From positions 2,170,001 through 2,234,000 of the forward strand of contig NZ_JAUSZL010000002.1 of assembly GCF_030817535.1 (NCBI RefSeq): a DNA stretch of 64,000 bases, read 5' to 3'. The notes under the pieces are model-generated. The model searched no databases, was not told the origin of the DNA, and saw only the letters and a program-made list of their open reading frames with translations. The stretch's first letter is position 1; each line of letters begins with the position of its first letter. The translations under genes and the position numbers were made by a program. This document shows positions 47,009-55,506 of this stretch, piece by piece. This DNA comes from Streptomyces sp. V3I8. Its GTDB lineage: Bacteria > Actinomycetota > Actinomycetes > Streptomycetales > Streptomycetaceae.

Positions 47009-47618
47009 CCCCGTCATCCGGGGGACCTCGGCACCCGACACGGTCAAGATCCTGATCGCCGGAGGGTTCGGCGTGGGCAAGACCACCATGGTCGGCTCGG
47101 TCAGCGAGATCGTGCCGCTGCGCACGGAGGAACCGCTCACCTCGGCCGGCCTGGGCGTCGACGACCTGGGCGGCATCCCGGAGAAGCACGCCACCACGGT
47201 GGCCCTGGACTTCGGACGCATCACGCTCAGCCAGGAACTCGTGCTGTACCTCTTCGGCACGCCCGGACAGCAGCGGTTCTGGTTCATGTGGAACGACCTG
47301 GCGATCGGCGCCCTCGGCGCCGTGGTCCTGGTCGACGTCCGCAGGCCGGAGTCGAGCTTCGCCGCCATCGACTTCTTCGAGCGGCGCGGCATCCCGTTCG
47401 TCGTGGGCGTCAACGGTTTCCACGGCGAGCACCCGTACGCGCCCGAGGAGATCCGGGAGGCCCTGGCGCTGCCGGAGAACGCCCATGTGCTCCTGTGCGA
47501 CGCCCGGGACCGGGACTCGTGCCGGGACGTCCTGATCGCGCTCATCGACCAGTTGATAGCGACGTCGGCGCAGAGCAACGGAACCGGCCGCCCGGGTTAC
47601 CCGATCGGCCCGGCCTGA
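46995..47618 (+). CDS. cvnD: Small Ras-like GTPase CvnD
   Basis: A 207-residue GTP-binding protein of the MglA/conservon type. The P-loop is GGFGVGKT (23-30); further elements are LYLFGTPGQQRFWFMW (the G3 region) and VVGVNGF, where the usual NKxD is changed to NGF-type residues. It starts at a TTG with GAGGGA upstream and overlaps cvnC by 14 bases. It is the last gene of the cvn operon. The conservon near geosmin synthase in S. coelicolor is Cvn6, as far as I recall. Confidence 0.93.
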   Translation: MAGSDPVIRGTSAPDTVKILIAGGFGVGKTTMVGSVSEIVPLRTEEPLTSAGLGVDDLGGIPEKHATTVALDFGRITLSQELVLYLFGTPGQQRFWFMWNDLAIGALGAVVLVDVRRPESSFAAIDFFERRGIPFVVGVNGFHGEHPYAPEEIREALALPENAHVLLCDARDRDSCRDVLIALIDQLIATSAQSNGTGRPGYPIGPA

Positions 47619-47643
47619 GCCCGTCCGCGCCGGCCTCGAGCCG

Positions 47644-48105
47644 CTACGGAGCCGTCGTGCCGCGCCCGCGGTCGAGCCGGGCCACGTGGGACACGTTCTC
47701 GCGGTCGTCGGCGTCGGTGCTCGGCCCGGCCGCGAACCAGGCGTCGAGGATCTCCTTCAGCAGCGGCCCGGACGTCAGCCGCAGCCCCAGGGCCAGCACG
47801 TTGGCGTCGTTCCAGCGGCGGGCGCCCCGGGCCGTGTACGCGTCGGTGCACAGCGCGGCGCGTACGCCCGGCACCTTGTTCGCGGCGATCGACGCGCCCG
47901 TGCCGGTCCAGCAGCAGACGACCGCCAGGTCCGCCCGTCCGGCGGCGACGTCGCGGGCCGCGGCCTCCGAGCACACCGCCCACCGCGCGTCGGCGCCGGG
48001 CCGCAACGCGCCGTGGGCCAGCACCTCGTGGCCGCGCTCGCGCAGTTCGCCGAGCAGCGCGCGGGCCACGGGTTCGTCCATGTCGGAGGAGACGGAGATC
48101 CGCAT
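47644..48105 (-). CDS. RpiB/LacA/LacB family sugar-phosphate isomerase
   Basis: A 153-residue protein of the ribose-5-phosphate isomerase B family, which interconverts aldose and ketose phosphates. Family matches are MRISVSSDMDEPVARALLGEL and CCWTGTGASIAANKVPGVRAALC; in RpiB the active Cys precedes GTGxG, and here the order is C-W-T-G-T-G, a one-residue change. It lies 9 bp after a LysR gene on the same strand and is likely cotranscribed with it. The substrate may not be ribose 5-phosphate. Confidence 0.85.
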   Translation of the reverse strand: MRISVSSDMDEPVARALLGELRERGHEVLAHGALRPGADARWAVCSEAAARDVAAGRADLAVVCCWTGTGASIAANKVPGVRAALCTDAYTARGARRWNDANVLALGLRLTSGPLLKEILDAWFAAGPSTDADDRENVSHVARLDRGRGTTAP

Positions 48106-48114
48106 GGCCGGAGC

Positions 48115-49002
48115 CTACTGGAGGGTCCGCGGGCCCGTCCCGCGTACCGGCCGGTCGCGGTAGACGGCGGTCGCCGCCTGCACGAAGGAGTGGACCAGGG
48201 GGTTCGTGTCGCCCCGGTTCCACGCGACGACCACCCGGCTCGGTTCCATGTCGAGCAGCGGCACCACGGTGAGCCCCTCCCCCGGCTCGTGGTCCAGGAG
48301 CGTCATGCCGACCGTGCCGTTCCAGAGCACGGCCTGCCGGCACTCCTGGACGGCACGCACCACGGGCCCCTCGCGAGGTTCCCCGCCCTGCCAGTACGCC
48401 TGCCAGCGCGGATCGGTGCCGGCCGGGAACCGGAACCAGCGCCGGTCGGCCAGGTCGGCGAGTACCAGGCTGTCGCGGCGGGCCAGCGGGTCGCCCGCGC
48501 GCAGCAGCGCCCCCACCGGGTCGGCGCGCAGTTCGCGTACGGTCAGGCCGGTTCCGTCGAACGGGCCCCGGGTCAGGGCGATGTCGACCGGTCCGGCGCG
48601 CAGCCCGCAGGTCGGGTCGGTCAGGTCGGTCTCGCGGACGCGGACCTCGACGTGCGGGTGCCGCCCGCGGTAGGCGGCGGCCAGCCGGGTGGCGCGCGGG
48701 TCGGTGCTGTCCCCGAGGATGCCGACGGTGAGGGTCGCCGTGCCGGCCGCCCCGGCCACGCGGGTGCGGGCCAGCTCGGCCCGGTCGAGCAGGGCGCGCG
48801 CCTCGTCGAGCAGGACGGCGCCGGCGGGGGTGAGGGCGACCCCGGCGGACGAGCGGTCGAACAGCGCGCCGCCGAGTTCCGTCTCCAGCTGCCTGATCGC
48901 CCGGCTCAGCGGTGGCTGGCTCATGTGCAGGCGGGTGGCGGCGCGGCCGAAGTGGAGTTCCTCGGCGACCGCCACGAAGTACCGCAGCGTACGCAGCTCC
49001 AT
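48115..49002 (-). CDS. LysR family transcriptional regulator
   Basis: An LTTR of about 295 residues. The N-terminal HTH reads MELRTLRYFVAVAEELHFGRAA followed by TRLHMSQPPLSRAIRQLE. The effector domain follows. ATG 49002 is chosen, because an earlier GTG lies within the operator-like dyad. It is divergent from a DoxX gene with an 80-bp gap that carries an ATAC-N7-GTAT site. Downstream lies the RpiB-like gene. It probably controls both itself and doxX. Confidence 0.92.
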   Translation of the reverse strand: MELRTLRYFVAVAEELHFGRAATRLHMSQPPLSRAIRQLETELGGALFDRSSAGVALTPAGAVLLDEARALLDRAELARTRVAGAAGTATLTVGILGDSTDPRATRLAAAYRGRHPHVEVRVRETDLTDPTCGLRAGPVDIALTRGPFDGTGLTVRELRADPVGALLRAGDPLARRDSLVLADLADRRWFRFPAGTDPRWQAYWQGGEPREGPVVRAVQECRQAVLWNGTVGMTLLDHEPGEGLTVVPLLDMEPSRVVVAWNRGDTNPLVHSFVQAATAVYRDRPVRGTGPRTLQ

Positions 49003-49010
49003 GGGCGCCA

Positions 49011-49029
49011 CGATACCCGTACGGTATCG
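49011..49029. promoter_or_regulatory. LTTR-box operator between the LysR and DoxX genes
   Basis: CGATACC-CGTAC-GGTATCG has perfect 7-bp arms and contains ATAC-N7-GTAT, a classic LysR-family T-N11-A site. It is placed 8 bp before the LysR start. Confidence 0.65.
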
Positions 49030-49082
49030 AGGCCGCGGAACGGGTCTTGGACAGCGGCTTCGCGGTGATCCTGAATGGGGTC

Positions 49083-49445
49083 ATGAACGTCGCGTACTGG
49101 ATCGTCGCCGGCCTGCTCGCCCTCCTCTACCTCTACGGGGGCGGGGTGAAGGTGTTCCGGAGCAGGGAACAGCTGCGCCCGATGATGGCGTGGGTGGACA
49201 GCATGCCGCTGCCGGCCGTCCGGGCCCTCGGGGCGGTCGAGGTGCTCGGCGCGCTCGGGCTGGTCCTGCCGCCGCTGACCGGCGTGGCGCCCTGGCTGGC
49301 CCTCGCGGCGGCCGTCGGGTTCGGGGTCCTACAGATCGGCGCGATCAGGGTGCACCTGCGCATGGGGGACCGCCGGATCGCCCTCAACGCCTCGCTCGTC
49401 GCCGCCGCCGCCGTCACCGCCCTGCTGGCCACGGCCTGGCTGTGA
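49083..49445 (+). CDS. DoxX family membrane protein
   Basis: A 120-residue protein with four predicted TM helices (about 4-22, 45-64, 70-88, 97-118). It matches the DoxX-like family (GLLALLYLYGGGVKVFRS, PAVRALGAVEVLGALGLVLPP). DoxX proteins are linked to redox or thiol stress, but the biochemical role is unclear. The ATG at 49083 is used. It is probably under the control of the divergent LysR regulator. Confidence 0.88.
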   Translation: MNVAYWIVAGLLALLYLYGGGVKVFRSREQLRPMMAWVDSMPLPAVRALGAVEVLGALGLVLPPLTGVAPWLALAAAVGFGVLQIGAIRVHLRMGDRRIALNASLVAAAAVTALLATAWL

Positions 49446-49472
49446 CGCGCCGGCCCGGGTCCCTGGCGGGCG

Positions 49473-51077
49473 CTACGAGAACAGGGCCGTGATCAGGGCG
49501 ATGTCGTCGTCCTTGTTCTGCCCGAAGCGTTCGAGCAGCAGGTCGCACATCTCCTCGAGGTCCTCCGGTCCGTCGGCCACCGTCCGGCGGAACTCGGCGA
49601 GGGTGGCGTCCAGGTGGGTGGCCCGTATCTCGACGAGGCCGTCCGTGACCATGAGCAGGCGGGTGCCGGGCGGGGCCTCGACGACGGTGGGCGGCGGGTG
49701 CGACAGCCCGAGGCCCACCAGCGGGCCGTGCGGGTCGTGGAACCGCGGCCCGTCCTTCGGGTCGATCACCAGCGGCGGGATGTGCCCGGCGTTGGCGATG
49801 TGCAGGCGGCGTTCGTCCGGCTCGACCAGCACGAGGCAGAGTGTGACGGTGACGCCGGGCTGGGACTGGCCCAGGAGCGTCTCCAGCCGGTCCAGGACGT
49901 GGTGCGGGGGGTGGCCCTCGATGGCGTAGGCCCGCAGTGCGTGGCGCACCTCGCCCATGACGGTCGCGGCCGCCACCGAGTGCCCCACCACGTCCCCGAT
50001 GGCGAGGAGCAGGCCGTTCACCGTCTCCACCGCTTCGTAGAAGTCGCCGCCGATCTCGGCGTGCTCGGAGGCGGGGAGGTAGCGGAAGGCCAGCTGGATG
50101 CCGGGGACGGCCGGCAGCTCCTTGGGCAGGAAGGAGCGCTGCAGGGCGAGGCCCAGGGCGTGTTCCTCGTTGTAGGTCCGCAGGGCTTCGAGCGCCAGGG
50201 CGCTGGCGTTGGCCAGCTGCTGCAGGAGCTGCTCGTCGTCGGCGCTCTGCAGCGCGGCGGCGGGGACGGCCAGGCAGACGGGGGGACGGCCGCGCTTGGT
50301 GCGGGCCACCGCGAGGGCGACGTCACCGGGAAGGTGGTCGCCGGGCAGCAGGGCCCGCCACTGCCCGTGCGGGATCCGGACGGTCGTGACCCCGGTGTCC
50401 TGGTTCAGGCCGTGGGCCGCCAGCCGCTTGAGGAGGCCCGGGTGCGCGGGGTGGATGCGTACGGGGGTCCGCGGGTCGTCGGTCATGCTGTGCACGGCCT
50501 GCGTCTGGGGCGAGAGGAACACCGCGCTGGCCGGGCCGTCCAGGAGCGCGGCCGCGCCGCCGGTGGCGGCCGCCGCGAAGGAGTGGAAGCCCACCGCGCT
50601 GTAGACGTTCATCGTCGCCCGGTTCAGCTCCATGAGGCGCCGGGCGAGCCGCTCGGCGCGCTGCCGGGCCCGCGCGTAGCGCAGGGTGGCGGTGACGGTG
50701 GCGAGGAGCTCGCCCGGGTCGATGGGCTGGTCGAGGTAGGCGTCGGCGCCCCGCCGCAGCCCTTCCGCGTGGTCGGCCGGGCTGATGGCGGCGGCGGAGA
50801 TCTGGATGATCGGCATGTGCGCCGTGCGCGGGCTGTCCTTGAGGCGCTCGCTGACCTCGAAGCCGCTCATGTCGGGGAGCAGGACGTCGATGATCGCGAT
50901 GTCCGGCATCGGGCCCGGTCCGGAACTCACGTGGGCGAGGCCCTGCTCGCCCGTGCCGACGCTGACGACGGTGTGCCCCGCGCGCTGCAGCCAGCTGGTC
51001 AGGACGTAACGGTTCGTCTCGTTGTCGTCGACGACCAGTACGGTCGCGGGCAGATGCTCCTGCACGCTGTCGGTCAC
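49473..51077 (-). CDS. Response regulator with SpoIIE-type PP2C phosphatase domain
   Basis: A 534-residue protein. The N-terminal receiver domain (about 10-125) reads TVLVVDDNETNRYVLTSWL with the phosphoacceptor Asp in IAIIDVLLPDMSG. A linker/GAF-like region (about 150-290) is followed by a PP2C-type SpoIIE domain (about 310-530) with FLPKELPAVPGIQLAFRYLP, EIGGDFYEAV and LLMVTDGLVEIR. It would dephosphorylate an anti-anti-sigma protein on phosphorelay input. It is the last gene of the stressosome operon; its GTG overlaps the kinase stop as GTGA. Confidence 0.93.
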   Translation of the reverse strand: MTDSVQEHLPATVLVVDDNETNRYVLTSWLQRAGHTVVSVGTGEQGLAHVSSGPGPMPDIAIIDVLLPDMSGFEVSERLKDSPRTAHMPIIQISAAAISPADHAEGLRRGADAYLDQPIDPGELLATVTATLRYARARQRAERLARRLMELNRATMNVYSAVGFHSFAAAATGGAAALLDGPASAVFLSPQTQAVHSMTDDPRTPVRIHPAHPGLLKRLAAHGLNQDTGVTTVRIPHGQWRALLPGDHLPGDVALAVARTKRGRPPVCLAVPAAALQSADDEQLLQQLANASALALEALRTYNEEHALGLALQRSFLPKELPAVPGIQLAFRYLPASEHAEIGGDFYEAVETVNGLLLAIGDVVGHSVAAATVMGEVRHALRAYAIEGHPPHHVLDRLETLLGQSQPGVTVTLCLVLVEPDERRLHIANAGHIPPLVIDPKDGPRFHDPHGPLVGLGLSHPPPTVVEAPPGTRLLMVTDGLVEIRATHLDATLAEFRRTVADGPEDLEEMCDLLLERFGQNKDDDIALITALFS

Positions 51078-52528
51078 GATCCGCCCTTTCGGTTCCGCGG
51101 TTCCTTCGTGTACTCGTGACCGAGGTCCGGCAGGCGGACCTCGGCCCGGGTGCCGACCCCCACGGTGCTGGTGAGGGTCAGGGAACCGCCGAGCAGTTCG
51201 GCCAGCGTACGGGCGTACGGCAGACCCAGGCCGGTGCCGGGCCTGCCGTTCTGGTGCGGGCCGCGGACCTGGTAGAACACCTCGAAGACCCGGCCCAGCT
51301 CCTCGGGCGGGATGCCGATCCCGGTGTCCGTGACGGTGAACAGCACGGCAGGGGCCGAGGGCTCGGGGTCGGCCTCGATGTCCAGGCGCACCTCGCCGCG
51401 CTCGGTGAACTTGAGGGCGTTGGAGAGGAGGTTGCGCAGGATGCGCACCAACAGCGTCTCGTCGGTGACCAGGGACGGCTGCCGCTCGGACCGCGGCATG
51501 ACCAGGGTGACCGGGTCGTGGCCGTGGACGCTCAGCAGGATGCCGCTGAGGTGCGCGACGAGCAGCCGCAGGTCCACCGGTTCCGGCTGGATGTCGAGGT
51601 GGCCGGCCTCGGCCTTCGCGACGTCCAGCAGGTCGTTCACCAGCGACAGCAGCGTGTTGCCGGAGGAGGCGATGAACTCGACCTGTTCGCGCTGCTCGTC
51701 GGTGAGGGCGGCCGAACCGGGCCCCAGCAGCAGGCTGGAGAGCGCGACCACGGAGTTGACCGGGGTGCGCAGTTCGTGGCTGATGTTCGTCCAGAAGCGG
51801 GTCTTGGCCTCGCTGGCCTCCTGCAGCTGCTGACGTTTGTCCTCCAGCTCCGAGTGCAGTGCCAGGACTCCGCTGTTGGTCGCCTCCAGCTCCTGGGTCA
51901 GCTCGGAGTACAGCGCGAGCACGCCCCGGTTGGTCTCCTCCAGCTCCTCGTTGAGGCGGCGCAGTTCCTCCCGCTGGGCGCGGGTCTCCTCGAGGGTGGC
52001 GATCAGGTCGCGGGTCTGGGCGCGCAGGTCGTCGGCCTCGGTCGAGCGGGAACCGGTCCTGAGGACCTCCATGAGCCGGGCCCGCTGCTCGGCCGTGCTT
52101 CCGGCCTCCACGGGCAGCGGCTGGACGACGACGATGCGGCCGCCCGCCGCACCGGCCTCGTGGTCGATCCGGACGAGCTTCGCGGCCAGGTCGAGCGTCT
52201 CCTTCGCCGGGGGCGGTCCGCCGGTCCAGGCGAACGTGACGAGCAGGGCGGCCGGCCTGCCCGGCGGGACCAGGCCGAAGAAGACCTCGAGGCCGCGGCT
52301 GCCGAGCCGGTCCCGTCCGATCTCGCTCAGCGCGGTCGCCAGCCGGACCTGGTCCTGCTGCTCCAGCGACATCGCGGACGCCACCTGCTGCGCGGTCCGC
52401 CGCAGGCCGAACACGTCCTGGGACGAGGACAGGACGAAGGGCGTCACCAGGTCCGCGGGCCCCTTGGCGGAAGAGGTGTCGTCGTGGGACGCGCCACCGC
52501 GAGGGCCCGGTTCAGTCGCCACGATCAT
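51074..52528 (-). CDS. Soluble sensor histidine kinase with repeated coiled coil
   Basis: A 484-residue kinase without TM helices. The N-terminal 110 residues resemble a GHKL/anti-sigma-like ATPase scaffold. A coiled coil (about 175-235) contains two near-identical units, LEETNRGVLALYSEL and LEATNSGVLALHSEL. The kinase core follows, with H-box NISHELRTPVNSVVALSS, N-box NLLSNALKFT, DTGIGIPPEELG and GTGLGLPYARTL. It probably phosphorylates the receiver/PP2C protein encoded next. The ATG at 52528 follows GGAG by six bases; a GTG four codons earlier is possible. Confidence 0.92.
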   Translation of the reverse strand: MIVATEPGPRGGASHDDTSSAKGPADLVTPFVLSSSQDVFGLRRTAQQVASAMSLEQQDQVRLATALSEIGRDRLGSRGLEVFFGLVPPGRPAALLVTFAWTGGPPPAKETLDLAAKLVRIDHEAGAAGGRIVVVQPLPVEAGSTAEQRARLMEVLRTGSRSTEADDLRAQTRDLIATLEETRAQREELRRLNEELEETNRGVLALYSELTQELEATNSGVLALHSELEDKRQQLQEASEAKTRFWTNISHELRTPVNSVVALSSLLLGPGSAALTDEQREQVEFIASSGNTLLSLVNDLLDVAKAEAGHLDIQPEPVDLRLLVAHLSGILLSVHGHDPVTLVMPRSERQPSLVTDETLLVRILRNLLSNALKFTERGEVRLDIEADPEPSAPAVLFTVTDTGIGIPPEELGRVFEVFYQVRGPHQNGRPGTGLGLPYARTLAELLGGSLTLTSTVGVGTRAEVRLPDLGHEYTKEPRNRKGGS

Positions 52529-52543
52529 CCCGTTCTCCACCGC

Positions 52544-53602
52544 TCACCATGCGCCCTTGACCACGACGACGCCGGCATCGTCCCGCCGTACTCCCGCTTC
52601 GCGCAACAGATGCCCCGCCACGACCGGTGCCGAGTGGTTCAGCAGACCCGGCAGGGAGGTGTGGTCCCAGCGCTCGGTCAGCCCGTCGGAGTGCATCACC
52701 AGGGCGCCGTGCGGCGGCAGCGGTTCCTCGAACGTCCGCAGCCGGCGCATCTGCGCGCCGACGATCCCGGGGGCCGACAGCAGGGCCCGGCGTCCGTGGT
52801 CGCCGAGGAGGAAGCCGCTGACGTTGCCGATGCCGCAGTACAGCAGGCGTCCCGCGGCGGGCTCGATCCGCGCCACGGCGACCGCGCCGCCGCGCGTTCC
52901 CTGCAGGGCGCGGTGAACAGCGGTGAGCGCGCCCTCCGGACCGAGGTCGCCGGTGGCGTGGAACGCCTTGACCGCCGCCTGGCTCGCGCGCGCGGCGAGG
53001 GGCCCGTGGCCCAGCCCGTCGCACAGCATGACCAGGAGCACCGGGCGGTGTCCGTCGCCGCCGCCTTCGACCGGCCGTACGGCCCAGGCGTCCCCGCACA
53101 CGGTCTCCCCGCTGATGGGCCTGGTCACGCCGCCGGCCGGGGACGGTTCGGCGGAAGCGACGACGGCCCTGCCGTCCGCGGTGCGCGGCCAGAACCGCGC
53201 GGCCATGACCGTTCCGTGCCCGGGCACGGAGTGCAGGTCGAAGTGGTCCGCCAGCCGGGAGACCGCGCCCAGGCCTATCCCCAGCGTGCCGGCGCTGGAC
53301 GTGCCGTCGGTCAGGGCGGCCGGGACGTTCGTCATCCCGGGCCCCGAGTCGACGGTGAGGAACTCCACGCCGGCCTGGTCCCCGGACCGCACCACGCGCA
53401 GCAGCAGGGCTCCGTCGTCGGCGTGCCGCTGCACGTTCGTGGCGGCCTCGGTGACGGCGAGGGCGATCTCGGCGGACCGGTGGCTGCTGAGCCCGAGGCG
53501 CCTGGCCAGGGTGGTGGCCGCGCCCCGGGCGGTCACCGCGAGCGAGGCGCCGTCCCGGAACCACGCCACGTCCTCGCCGGACAGAAGGGCCGCGGTGTTC
53601 AC
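52544..53602 (-). CDS. ATPase-PP2C fusion phosphatase (RsbX-like)
   Basis: A 352-residue fusion: an N-terminal RsbT/RsbW-like ATPase domain (about 20-135, EIALAVTEAATNVQRHADD) and a C-terminal PP2C/SpoIIE domain (about 150-350, ETVCGDAWAV, VMLCDGLGHG, ALVMHSDGLTE). Related proteins dephosphorylate RsbR and RsbS to reset stressosomes. GTG 53602 is chosen because it overlaps the rsbT stop as GTGA. The position in the operon directly after rsbT is that of rsbX-like genes. Confidence 0.9.
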   Translation of the reverse strand: MNTAALLSGEDVAWFRDGASLAVTARGAATTLARRLGLSSHRSAEIALAVTEAATNVQRHADDGALLLRVVRSGDQAGVEFLTVDSGPGMTNVPAALTDGTSSAGTLGIGLGAVSRLADHFDLHSVPGHGTVMAARFWPRTADGRAVVASAEPSPAGGVTRPISGETVCGDAWAVRPVEGGGDGHRPVLLVMLCDGLGHGPLAARASQAAVKAFHATGDLGPEGALTAVHRALQGTRGGAVAVARIEPAAGRLLYCGIGNVSGFLLGDHGRRALLSAPGIVGAQMRRLRTFEEPLPPHGALVMHSDGLTERWDHTSLPGLLNHSAPVVAGHLLREAGVRRDDAGVVVVKGAW

Positions 53603-54021
53603 CGCACCCACTTGACGATGGTCACGGTCGTGCCCTCGCCCGGCGCGGTGACCAGCTGGAAGTCGTCGACGAGGCGCCGGGCGCCGCTGAGGCCCAGCCC
53701 GAGCCCGCCGCCCGAGGTCCAGCCGTCCGTCATCGCCTGTTCGACATCGGCGATACCGGGACCTGAGTCCTCGAAGACGGCGGCCACGCCCCGCTTGTTG
53801 CCCGCGCCGACCAGGCCGGAGGTGACCGTTCCGCCGCCGCCGTAGATCAGGGTGTTGCGTGCGAGCTCACTCGCGGCGGTGATCATTTTCGTCTGGTCGA
53901 CCAGTGACAGCCGGCACCGCTGGGACAGTGCCCTGATGGCCTGCCGGATGTGCACGAGGTCGCCGCTGCGCGCTATGGGATGGACCTGAGGTTTTTCCCC
54001 CGCCGTCCAGGGCGCCGTCAC
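53599..54021 (-). CDS. rsbT: Stressosome switch kinase RsbT
   Basis: A 140-residue GHKL serine/threonine kinase. It matches RsbT: VHIRQAIRALSQRCRLS near the start, the N-box ASELARNTLIYGGGG, FEDSGPGIADVEQAM, and the G-loop GGGLGLGLSGARRL. RsbT phosphorylates RsbR and RsbS and, once released from the stressosome, activates downstream phosphatases. GTG 54021 overlaps the rsbS stop as GTGA, which fixes the start. Confidence 0.93.
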   Translation of the reverse strand: MTAPWTAGEKPQVHPIARSGDLVHIRQAIRALSQRCRLSLVDQTKMITAASELARNTLIYGGGGTVTSGLVGAGNKRGVAAVFEDSGPGIADVEQAMTDGWTSGGGLGLGLSGARRLVDDFQLVTAPGEGTTVTIVKWVR

Positions 54022-54389
54022 CGCAAGGCCGAACTGGTGGGGTGACGCAGTTTCGCCAGCCCCTTCTCCAGGTCCAGGGCGGTGTCGACGCCGCCGAGGG
54101 ACAGCCCCAGCTCGACCAGGGTGATGGCCACGGCGGGACGCATGCCCACCACCACCGTCCTGGCGTCGAGCACGCGCGAGATGGCGGCGACCGTCGCCAG
54201 CATGCGTCCCACGAAGGAGTCGACGATCTCCAGGGCGCTGATGTCGATGATGACGCCCCGGGCCGACTTGGCGACGATCTGTTCGGCCAGGTCCTCCTGG
54301 AGGTTCAGCACCATCTGGTCCTCCAGATCGAACTGGACGGACACCAGCAGGGTGTCGCCGATCCGCAGGATCGGAATGCGCTCGCTCAT
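54018..54389 (-). CDS. rsbS: Stressosome STAS protein RsbS
   Basis: A 123-residue single STAS-domain protein, the scaffold antagonist of RsbT. The phosphorylatable Ser is kept in VIIDISALEIVDSFVGRML (S58, equivalent to B. subtilis S59). The following PAVAITLVELGLSLGGVDTALDLE is the typical RsbS C-terminus. Its ATG overlaps the rsbR stop as ATGA. RsbR and RsbS together build the large stressosome shell. Confidence 0.94.
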   Translation of the reverse strand: MSERIPILRIGDTLLVSVQFDLEDQMVLNLQEDLAEQIVAKSARGVIIDISALEIVDSFVGRMLATVAAISRVLDARTVVVGMRPAVAITLVELGLSLGGVDTALDLEKGLAKLRHPTSSALR

Positions 54390-55237
54390 CGCTTGGCACC
54401 CTCGTGGGCGACGAGGTCCACGCCGGCCCTGCGCAGCGCCAGCTTGAGGGCGTCGGCGAGGCTGGCCTTCGTCACGATGTCGTCGAACTCGATGCCCAGC
54501 GCGACGATGGTCTGCGCGATCTGCGGGCTGATGCCGGACACGGTGCACTCGGCGCCCATCAGCCGGGCCGCGACGATGGTCTTGAGCAGGTGCTGGGCGA
54601 CCTGGGTGTCCACCGCGGGAACGCCCGTGATGTCGATGATCGCCTGTTCCGAGCCGGTGTCCACGAGGGCCTGCAGGAGCTTCTCCATGACGACCTGGGT
54701 ACGCGCCGAGTCCAGCGTGCCGACCAGCGGCACGGCGATGACGCCGTCCCACAGCCGCACCACGGGCGTGGAGAGCTCCAGGAGCTGCTCCGCCTGCGCG
54801 GTGATGATCTCGTCGCGCGTCTGCGAGTAGCTCTCGATCGTGAAGAGGCCCAGACCGTCCAGGACGCGGGCGAGCTCCAGGTAGCCGCGGATCTCGTCGG
54901 CGGAGCCGTTCTGCAGGACGGGCTCCAGGACCCGCTTCAGCGCGAAGACGCTGATCGCCGTCTCGCTGGGCGAGAACCCCTGGCGTGCCCTGTTCCTCGA
55001 CAGCTCCGTCAGCAGTGCGCGGACCTCGGACATCTGGTCCGCGTGGATGTCGGTGGCACCCTGGCGCAGCGCGTCCAGCAGGGCTTCGTACAGCTCCCGG
55101 AGCTCGCGGTCGAGTTCGGCGGTGCCGACCCGTCCGCCCAGGGACCCCGCGACCTCCCGGACCCACGCCGCGGCCAGGTCCTGACCCTCTACCGACAAGA
55201 GCCCGACCAGGTCCACAGCGTCGTCTCGCTTCGCCAT
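54386..55237 (-). CDS. rsbR: Stressosome sensor RsbR
   Basis: A 283-residue protein. An N-terminal RsbRD-type helical sensor region (about 1-150) precedes a STAS domain (about 160-275) with VIAVPLVGTLDSARTQ, IIDITGVPAVDTQVAQHL and SGISPQIAQTIVALGI. The two phosphorylation positions of RsbR correspond to the Ser in LDSAR and the Thr in VDTQV. GAAGGAG precedes the ATG at 55237. It is the first gene of the stressosome operon, so the promoter should lie in 55238-55506, where I see no clear hexamers. Confidence 0.93.
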   Translation of the reverse strand: MAKRDDAVDLVGLLSVEGQDLAAAWVREVAGSLGGRVGTAELDRELRELYEALLDALRQGATDIHADQMSEVRALLTELSRNRARQGFSPSETAISVFALKRVLEPVLQNGSADEIRGYLELARVLDGLGLFTIESYSQTRDEIITAQAEQLLELSTPVVRLWDGVIAVPLVGTLDSARTQVVMEKLLQALVDTGSEQAIIDITGVPAVDTQVAQHLLKTIVAARLMGAECTVSGISPQIAQTIVALGIEFDDIVTKASLADALKLALRRAGVDLVAHEGAKR

Positions 55238-55506
55238 TCAGGCGCTCCTTCAGTGTTCCTATTTACGTGTCATAGCTGACCCGGAAAGCCTACGGCACAG
55301 GTTCCGCCGGGCAGCCGTGACCTTGCGTGACGGTGAACCGGGGGCGGTGTGCGACCGCCGCGGGCGCCGGGCGCGTCCCCGGGCGGCGGCCGGGTCGCGC
55401 GCGGGCGCACTTCTGTCACCATGTCCTCCATACGGGTCCGTCCGGGTCCCCGGTGGACGCCGGGGACCCGGACGGCGCGGACGACGGGACCGAAGGCGGG
55501 TGAGCG

